From NCBI GenBank assembly GCA_002923375.1, contig BEIJ01000002.1:1-64000 (forward strand): DNA of 64,000 nt. Direction: 5' to 3'. A program made the position numbers and the translations under genes. Below, piece by piece: positions 59,000 through 64,000 of this stretch (its first letter is position 1; the number at the start of each line of letters is the position of its first letter). This DNA comes from a bacterium HR33. Its GTDB lineage: Bacteria > Gemmatimonadota > Gemmatimonadetes > Gemmatimonadales > GWC2-71-9. The notes beneath the pieces were generated by a model that was not told where the DNA came from, did not search any database, and worked only from the letters and a program-made list of their open reading frames with translations.

Positions 59000-59915
59000 G
59001 CTCGCCTGCGATCTCCGCGGGCCGGGCGCGGGCCTCGGGTTTTCCCTCCAGCACGTTGTTGTAGAACCGCTGTGTGGGGTAGGCGAAGTCTATGTCGTCG
59101 CACTCGGCGAAGGCCCGGAGGATGTCTTCCCAGATCGCCTGGGTGGTGCCGCGGCGCTGGCGCGGGTCGCAGAGATAGCGGATGGTGAGGAGCACTCCGC
59201 TGTCCGCCACCGAAGTATAGACCGTGGGCGTAAGAGTGGTATAGAAGATCATGAAGCGGCTCGATACCTCCCGGAGCTTTGCCTCCGCTTCCGCCGTCAG
59301 GTGGGCGCCGTGTTTGCGAGCGATCTCCAGCAAGATGTTCTTGGCCTTTTCCCAGTTGCTCTCGAACGTGACCAGCACCGGGATCTCGTTCCAGATGAAC
59401 TGGAAACCCTTGGTGAAGTTGGCCAGAGGCTCGGTAAAGACCTTGCCGTTGGGTATATGGATGATGCGCCCGGTACTCTGATCCGCGTCTACCCAGTTGC
59501 CTATTTCCAGCAGGGTAAACTGGAAGATTCTGAGATCGATCACGTTGCCGGCGTGGGGTCCTATCTGTACCCGGTCGCCGACCTCGAAGGGGCGGCGCCA
59601 GAGGATGAAGCCCCAGCCGGCCAAGTTCACGAGGAGGTCTTTGAGGGCGATCGCCAGTCCGGCGGAAAGCAGCCCCAGGAACGTGGCCAGGGACTGGAAG
59701 CCTTCGAACCAGATACGTCCGAGCACCAGGATCGCCAGGGGGACGGTGACGTAGGTGGTGGCCTTCTGCCAGCGATATCTGAGCTTCGGATCGGTAACCT
59801 TTCTGAGTGCTGCGAACAGGACGATCCGCCGCGCGGCCCAAAAGACGAGAATGACCGCGATGGAGGTCAAGAGCCGCTCTTGAAGGGCGGGGCTCAATCC
59901 GAAGGTTTCGGTCAA
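58983..59915 (-). CDS. MscS-family mechanosensitive channel
   Basis: 310 aa starting at TTG 59915, without a clear ribosome-binding site. Three to four membrane helices, the last with the pore-lining, Gly/Ala-rich SLATFLGLLSAGLAIALKDLLVNLAGW, followed by the beta domain (RRPFEVGDRVQIGPHAGNVIDL, HIPNGKVF). The cytoplasmic part is smaller than that of E. coli MscS. It protects from hypo-osmotic shock. It is convergent with kynU. The 248 bases upstream (59916-60163) show no further gene. Confidence 0.87.
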   Translation of the reverse strand: MTETFGLSPALQERLLTSIAVILVFWAARRIVLFAALRKVTDPKLRYRWQKATTYVTVPLAILVLGRIWFEGFQSLATFLGLLSAGLAIALKDLLVNLAGWGFILWRRPFEVGDRVQIGPHAGNVIDLRIFQFTLLEIGNWVDADQSTGRIIHIPNGKVFTEPLANFTKGFQFIWNEIPVLVTFESNWEKAKNILLEIARKHGAHLTAEAEAKLREVSSRFMIFYTTLTPTVYTSVADSGVLLTIRYLCDPRQRRGTTQAIWEDILRAFAECDDIDFAYPTQRFYNNVLEGKPEARARPAEIAGEPRTGR

Positions 59916-60163
59916 CCAGGCTTGAATCGGTACGCTCTCCTGCGGCCTGTCGCGGCCGCACCGGGTTTACTTGAACACCGCGCCTCCGCGTCACAGGACC
60001 GGGCACAGGCGTGCCGGTCCAGCGGACGGGTTTCCGGCCGGACACCGCGCGTGCGGGTCGGTGTCGAGCCTGCGGGTGAAATATAGCGTTTGGAGGTTCT
60101 CGGAGGGGAACAAAAACGGGTGGGGGAGGTAGGACACACAGGCGAACTTGGGCGAGGATCTCG

Positions 60164-60550
60164 ATGGCTGTCAGACGGATACTGCTGGCTCTGTTTTTCA
60201 CCCCCTTTATGGGTGGTTGTGCTCTTTTGCCCGGCCGTGCCAACTTGGACGAGCCGGTTCAGGAGGAGCGGTCCCGCTATCTCACGGTAGAGGTGGACAA
60301 CCAGAACTTTTACGACGCCACGATTTACGCCGTGCGGCCCGGGTTGCGGCTTCGCATCGGGCGGGTGGTAGGGTTCAACAAGGAGACGTTCGAGTTCGCC
60401 TGGCCGGATTTGGATCTGCGATTCGAAATAGCTCTTCTTTCGGTTGGGTCGTACTATACTTGGTCGCTGCCGGTAGAGCGGGGCGACCAGCTGGCGCTAA
60501 CCATACTTCCCGATCTCCATCTCAAGCGTCCCGGTACGGTCTTCTTCTAA
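60164..60550 (+). CDS. Small exported protein of the N-x-NFYDA family, copy C
   Basis: 128 aa. An N-terminal signal (ILLALFFTPFMGGCALL) with a Cys that could be lipidated. The body has YLTVEVDNQNFYDATIYA (about residues 44-61), LRLRIGRVVG, ETFEFAWPDLDLRFEIAL and LPVERGDQLALTILP, matching copies at 22813-23217 and 41944-42354. Predicted small beta-sandwich. Function unknown; its nearest neighbours differ from those of the other two copies. tRNA-Lys lies ~0.7 kb downstream. Confidence 0.75.
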   Translation: MAVRRILLALFFTPFMGGCALLPGRANLDEPVQEERSRYLTVEVDNQNFYDATIYAVRPGLRLRIGRVVGFNKETFEFAWPDLDLRFEIALLSVGSYYTWSLPVERGDQLALTILPDLHLKRPGTVFF

Positions 60551-60674
60551 AGCCTGCCGGTAGCTTTCCGGCCGGCCGGCATTAGGGATCCGGCCGTGCG
60601 CTCTAAGGCCGCTGCCCTTAACGCCGGGGGACGTTGGTGCGTATCTCTCCTTCGGACCTCTTCAAGGACATCCT

Positions 60675-61103
60675 ATGCGGCAGCTAGCGGTTGTTTGGGC
60701 CTTGGTGTTGTCCTCGGCCCCGCTTTGGGCCCAGCGGGGTCAGTTCACCCCTCCTCCGGATCATTGGTTGACCTTGGATTCCGTGGTGCAGATGGTGGGT
60801 GTCACCGATGCGCAGAAACCCGAGGTAGCCAAGCACTATGAGGCGATCAACGCGGTTTTGAAGAAGGCTGCCGAGGAGAGGCGGAAGATGCGGGAGCAGT
60901 TCATGGCGGGGGGTGGGCCGCCCAGTCCGGAGCAACGCCAGGCGATGCAGTCGGCGTTCCAGAAGTTTCAGGCCGAGTTGGACGAACATTACGGTGCGCT
61001 GAGAGGCCTGCTCACTCCGGAGCAGCAGGCCAAGCTGGATGCCTTGCCTCGTCCTCGGGTGGTCATGATGGGTGGGAGGAGGCAACCGGGCCAGGAGTTG
61101 TGA
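60675..61103 (+). CDS. Spy/CpxP-like periplasmic protein
   Basis: 142 aa with a signal peptide cleaved near APLWAQ. Helix-rich body with LKKAAEERRKMREQFMAG and the repeated LTxxQ-type end LRGLLTPEQQAKLDALPRP. This pattern resembles the Spy/CpxP family of periplasmic chaperones and stress proteins. A Pro/Gly linker (GGGPPSPEQ) breaks the helices. Function by resemblance only. Confidence 0.7.
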   Translation: MRQLAVVWALVLSSAPLWAQRGQFTPPPDHWLTLDSVVQMVGVTDAQKPEVAKHYEAINAVLKKAAEERRKMREQFMAGGGPPSPEQRQAMQSAFQKFQAELDEHYGALRGLLTPEQQAKLDALPRPRVVMMGGRRQPGQEL

Positions 61104-61262
61104 CCTAGAGCCCGGTTCGATCGGTAGGCGGCCCGGCGCGGTTGAACTCGGGTCGCGTCTTTCGGATATCGCATTTTCGGTGGCGGGTGAGTATCTTAAA
61201 ACTTCGCGCGGTTCGCCTGGGATCGCATTAGTCTAGCTGCCGCCGCGTTTGACGCCCCGCAA

Positions 61263-61335
61263 GCGCCGCTAGCTCAATTGGTAGAGCAACTGACTCTTAA
61301 TCAGTAGGTTCCAGGTTCGAGTCCTGGGCGGCGCA
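61263..61335 (+). tRNA. tRNA-Lys (CTT)
   Basis: Acceptor GCGCCGC pairs with GCGGCGC (61328-61334), discriminator A. Anticodon loop CTCTTAA gives CTT. T-arm CAGGTTCGAGTCCTG. Confidence 0.94.
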
Positions 61336-61448
61336 TAGAATTCCACTCCGGGTGCGGCGCGCACTCGGTTGTTTTGCGACACACCAGTCGTGGCTCGGGA
61401 TGCGGTGAGGGAGGGGCCTCCGACAACCCCCGTCCTGCGAGGCTAGCA

Positions 61449-62417
61449 ATGAGGGCAATACTCCAAAGTGGCTTTGGCCGTCCGGGCGCCGTTTTGTCGC
61501 TCGGGCGGGTGGAGCGTCCATCTCCTGGTCCCGGCGAGGTCCTGGTCGGAGTGCGCGCTTCCGGGATCGCCAAAGGTGTGTGGCTCGTGAGTCAGGGGTT
61601 GCCGTACATAGCCCGGCCCGTCTACGGCATACTGCGTCCGAGACATCGCGTGGGTGGGTTGCAATTTTCCGGGACGGTTCACGAGGTCGGGCCGCTGGTA
61701 TCGGGTGTCTCTGCCGGTGAGGCTGTGTTCGGGTTCGGGCACGGGCTGGCCGAGTTCGTAGTCGTACAGCCGGAGGCAGTAGCCAAGAAACCGGCGCGCC
61801 TTAGCTTCGAACAAGCCGCAGCCGCGCCGATTTCTGGACTTGCCGCGCTCCAAGCGGTGCGGGACGGCGCCAGGGTGAAGCCCGGAGATCGAGTCTTAGT
61901 GCTCGGAGCTTCGGGGAGTGTAGGATCTTTCGCGGTACAGATCGCCAAGGCTTGGGGAGCGGAAGTTACCGGGGTTGCCAGCACTCGGAACTTGACGACG
62001 CTTTGGGCACTCGGGGCGGATCGCGTAGTGGATTACACTCGGGAGGATCCCGCCGGGCACCGCTGCCGGTACGATGCTATAATCGACATTGCAGGCAATC
62101 GTCCGGTGTCGCGGCTGCGCCACGCGCTTGCTCCAAAGGGCAGTTTGGTCATGGTCGGAGGCACCGGTGGGCGATGGACTATGGGGTTCGAGCGCACTGT
62201 AAGGGGAATGTTGACGGGATGGTTCGTGCGCCACCGAATCGTAGGGCTGATATCGAAACCGAACAGTGCCGATCTCGCCCTGCTTGCGGCGCTTATGGGG
62301 TCGGGGAAAGTCATACCGGTGGTTCGCGCCCGCTATGCGTTGAACCGCGCTCCCGCGGCGGTCGAGGCAGCCGGAGAGAGCACCGGTGCCGGTACTGTGG
62401 TGGTGGCTATCCGATAG
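61449..62417 (+). CDS. Zinc-free MDR-family oxidoreductase (quinone reductase-like)
   Basis: 322 aa from ATG 61449; the frame is open upstream but overlaps the tRNA flank. Medium-chain dehydrogenase fold: VLSLGRVERPSPGPGEVLVG, then HEVGPLVSGVSAGEAVFGFG and the Rossmann motif VLVLGASGSVGSFAVQIAK. The usual catalytic-zinc Cys/His/Glu set is not present, so it belongs to the quinone oxidoreductase type, which acts on NADPH and quinones or alkenals. The C-terminal NRAPAAVEAAGESTGAG is typical. It is the first of two co-directional genes. Confidence 0.87.
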   Translation: MRAILQSGFGRPGAVLSLGRVERPSPGPGEVLVGVRASGIAKGVWLVSQGLPYIARPVYGILRPRHRVGGLQFSGTVHEVGPLVSGVSAGEAVFGFGHGLAEFVVVQPEAVAKKPARLSFEQAAAAPISGLAALQAVRDGARVKPGDRVLVLGASGSVGSFAVQIAKAWGAEVTGVASTRNLTTLWALGADRVVDYTREDPAGHRCRYDAIIDIAGNRPVSRLRHALAPKGSLVMVGGTGGRWTMGFERTVRGMLTGWFVRHRIVGLISKPNSADLALLAALMGSGKVIPVVRARYALNRAPAAVEAAGESTGAGTVVVAIR

Positions 62418-62441
62418 GATCTGGAAAACCGGGAGGACACC

Positions 62442-63131
62442 GTGTTCGTCGGACATCTGGCAGCGGCGTTCGCCGCTAAGGGCGCTCGGCCTCGGCTTTC
62501 GCTCGGATGGTACTTGGCCGCGGCGACGGCGCCGGACTTGTTGTGGCCCATATTGTTACTTCTTGGTGTCGAGCGAGCGCAGGTTGCGCCCGGAGCCACT
62601 GCGTTCAACCCGCTGATTTTCGAACATTACCCCTGGTCCCATAGCCTGCTGAGCGGGTTCATACTGGGGGCGGTCCTGGCGGCTGCTGCCCGCTGGAGAG
62701 GTGCGGACCGGTTCAGTGCTACGCTGCTCGGCGCTTGCGTGCTCAGCCACTGGGTACTCGATTTCGTCACCCATGCGCCGGACCTGCCGCTCTGGCCCGG
62801 ACAGTCTCCGCGGTTCGGTCTCGGACTTTGGAACTCGGTCGCCGGGACCTTCGCGGTCGAGGGCAGTCTATGGGTCGCGGCGCTGGCGCTGTATCTGGCG
62901 AGGCGTCAGCCCGCGGGATGGCGGGGGTCTCTGGCGCTGTGGTCGCTGGTCGCCGTCTCGACCGTCTTATGGGCTGGAGGGCCGTGGTCTCCTCCTCCAC
63001 CCAGCGTCACCGCGCTCGCGTGGTTCGCACTCGTCGGATGGTTGGTAATTCCTTGGGGTGCGGCGGCCGACAGGTACTACCGCAAAAAGCCGGCTCCCGA
63101 GCTGAGAGAAGACAACCCGAGTGCGAAATAG
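62442..63131 (+). CDS. Polytopic membrane protein of unknown function, 229 aa
   Basis: Starts at GTG 62442 after GGGAGGA. Six or so membrane helices. An N-terminal FVGHLAAAFAAKGARPRLSL and ATAPDLLWPILL, and the HYPWSHSLLSG motif with ACVLSHWVLDFVTHAPDLP, resemble the metal-dependent membrane hydrolase-like (YdjM/DUF457) layout in which His, Asp and His line a site within the membrane. The C-terminus (AAADRYYRKKPAP) is cytoplasmic and basic. An IS inserted two bases after its stop, so the gene itself seems intact. Confidence 0.6.
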   Translation: MFVGHLAAAFAAKGARPRLSLGWYLAAATAPDLLWPILLLLGVERAQVAPGATAFNPLIFEHYPWSHSLLSGFILGAVLAAAARWRGADRFSATLLGACVLSHWVLDFVTHAPDLPLWPGQSPRFGLGLWNSVAGTFAVEGSLWVAALALYLARRQPAGWRGSLALWSLVAVSTVLWAGGPWSPPPPSVTALAWFALVGWLVIPWGAAADRYYRKKPAPELREDNPSAK

Positions 63132-63133
63132 GG

Positions 63134-64000
63134 TGTTCCGTTGAAGCAGAAAAGTCCTAGGGTTAGTTGAAGCAGAAATGTCCTCCCTCCCGGGCTTGGG
63201 GTTGAAGTGCCAGGCAGAAGGGAAACAGTGCCAAGGGGTTGCATCCCGCTTTAGCGGAGGGTGTGCCTGCCTGGGGTGATGGTACTGGGTGCTCATCAGG
63301 TGGCTGCTGTCCGGTGGCGTGCCCGTCCTACCAGGATCGGGAAGCGGCGCCAGGGGTGATCGGCTGGGGCTGGTCGCCCTTTGCGTGGGGGCCGCTGGGG
63401 CGCCGGTTCTGGCAGCGGCTGCTCGGGGCGCTGCTCTAGGGGTGTGGGCAAGAGATAGCGCCCGCGCCAGCAAAAGCGGGTCGTACCATCTAGCCGCCGC
63501 TCAATGGTGAGCCTGCTGTTGGGCATGGCCGGGTCCGCCTCCTGGGCCTGGATCTGGAAGTGCTGGTTGCGGTAGCGCAGGGTAAAGTCGCTTCTGATTA
63601 CGCGCTCTTCGGTCTCGGCAAACAGCGCCAGAAGATCAGTACCCGGATTGAGGGGCCGGTGGGCATCCAGCGCTAGCAGGGGCGCTACGCTGAAGCGCTC
63701 GTTCCAGAAGCCGATGAACTCCTCCTCCAGGAAACGATTGGCTTCTTTGAGGGTCGAGATGCCGCGTATGCGCATCTCCTTGATCAGTCGGTCCTGGAGG
63801 GTCTTGAACAGGCGCTCGATGCGCCCCTTGGCCTGGGGCGAGAGGGCGATGATCAACTCGATGTCCAGGGCAGCAAGGGCGCGGCGGATGAGTGTCAGGG
63901 CTTGCTCCTGATCTTGCTCCCTGCGCTCTCGGGCCCGGAAGTGAGCTTGGAAGTGCGAGGCACGGTCAGTATACAACGCTCCCATGCGACCGAAGCGCAT
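63134..64000. mobile_element. Second copy of the ISNCY/IS1202-like element, cut by the window edge
   Basis: Begins at TGTTCCGTTGAAGCAG, matching 30991 onward (offset 32143), with no difference found over the ~867 bases visible. The right end is outside the window (expected near 64689 if full length). It is in the same orientation as the first copy. The two left target flanks differ, which confirms two independent insertions. Confidence 0.92.
63296..64000 (-). CDS. ISNCY-family transposase, partial (C-terminal part)
   Basis: The C-terminal ~234 residues of the same transposase as at 31153-32442, with the second catalytic Asp (LYTDRASHF) and the Glu (KGRIERLF). The N-terminal HTH and the first Asp lie beyond the window. 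Confidence 0.92.
   Translation of the reverse strand: MRFGRMGALYTDRASHFQAHFRARERREQDQEQALTLIRRALAALDIELIIALSPQAKGRIERLFKTLQDRLIKEMRIRGISTLKEANRFLEEEFIGFWNERFSVAPLLALDAHRPLNPGTDLLALFAETEERVIRSDFTLRYRNQHFQIQAQEADPAMPNSRLTIERRLDGTTRFCWRGRYLLPTPLEQRPEQPLPEPAPQRPPRKGRPAPADHPWRRFPILVGRARHRTAAT

Noticed and set aside
1-64000. CRISPR arrays, prophage, rRNA, toxin-antitoxin pairs or defence islands
   Set aside because: No spaced direct-repeat arrays, phage genes or rRNA were seen; the only toxin-antitoxin trace is the 24-aa VapB stub.

Overview
The window looks like a chromosomal segment of a Gemmatimonadota bacterium. This is inferred from gene content, not from a marker gene. The DNA is GC-rich, the cell is Gram-negative (many lipoproteins, a SusC/SusD pair, a TonB plug protein, an outer-membrane usher), and it carries a mix typical of that phylum: secreted M14, M28 and M49-like peptidases, a DUF5916 protein, DUF5694, DUF4402 proteins, exported metallo-beta-lactamase-fold hydrolases and a CoxA-like/SCO/CtaB locus. 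No rRNA, CRISPR array, prophage or plasmid replication gene was seen.

Layout. 1-13.6 kb: secreted peptidases and hydrolases, a PLP-dependent dehydratase, phosphoglycerate mutase, a DUF5916 protein, DUF5694 and a large M14 carboxypeptidase. 13.6-19.4 kb: a chaperone-usher type surface-fibre locus (three DUF4402 proteins, a PapD-like chaperone, an usher) preceded by a structured leader and an operator-like palindrome, with a strong hairpin after the first subunit gene. 19.4-24.9 kb: an NtrC-type regulator, RmuC, tRNA-His, tRNA-Trp, small lipoproteins and a di-haem DUF1111 protein. 24.9-30.6 kb: a TonB plug-only protein and a SusD-SusC pair. 31.0-32.5 kb: a complete insertion sequence with an 18-bp target duplication; an apparently identical second copy starts at 63134 and runs off the right edge. 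32.6-40.9 kb: a degenerate protein kinase whose start codon appears to be ACG, an amidohydrolase, a PAS-GGDEF-EAL protein, an HDAC-like deacetylase, two MBL hydrolases, a HAD hydrolase and a TM2 protein. 41.1-42.0 kb: two tRNA-Glu genes and gene debris.

42.3-49.3 kb is the most interesting part. It holds a heme-copper oxidoreductase operon (small membrane subunit, CuA subunit II, subunit I, small membrane subunit, SCO, CtaB) whose subunit I lacks the active-site tyrosine of oxygen reductases. It is preceded by an Rrf2/NsrR-like regulator. Across a palindromic intergenic site lies a divergent gene for a three-part fusion (di-haem cytochrome b, two [4Fe-4S] clusters, MvhD-like domain), followed by an unknown protein. 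Taken together this looks like a nitric-oxide-reducing, NO-regulated respiratory module of the eNOR type.

49.3-59.0 kb is a nearly complete tryptophan degradation cluster running through kynurenine, anthranilate and anthraniloyl-CoA: TDO, kynureninase, an acyl-CoA ligase, the monooxygenase/reductase fusion, and beta-oxidation-like enzymes. No standard kynurenine formamidase is present; a creatininase-family enzyme sits in the operon and could fill that step. 59.0-63.1 kb carries MscS, small exported proteins, tRNA-Lys, an MDR oxidoreductase and a membrane protein.

A small exported protein family with an N-x-NFYDA motif occurs three times (22.8, 41.9 and 60.2 kb), each copy within about 0.7 kb of a tRNA gene.
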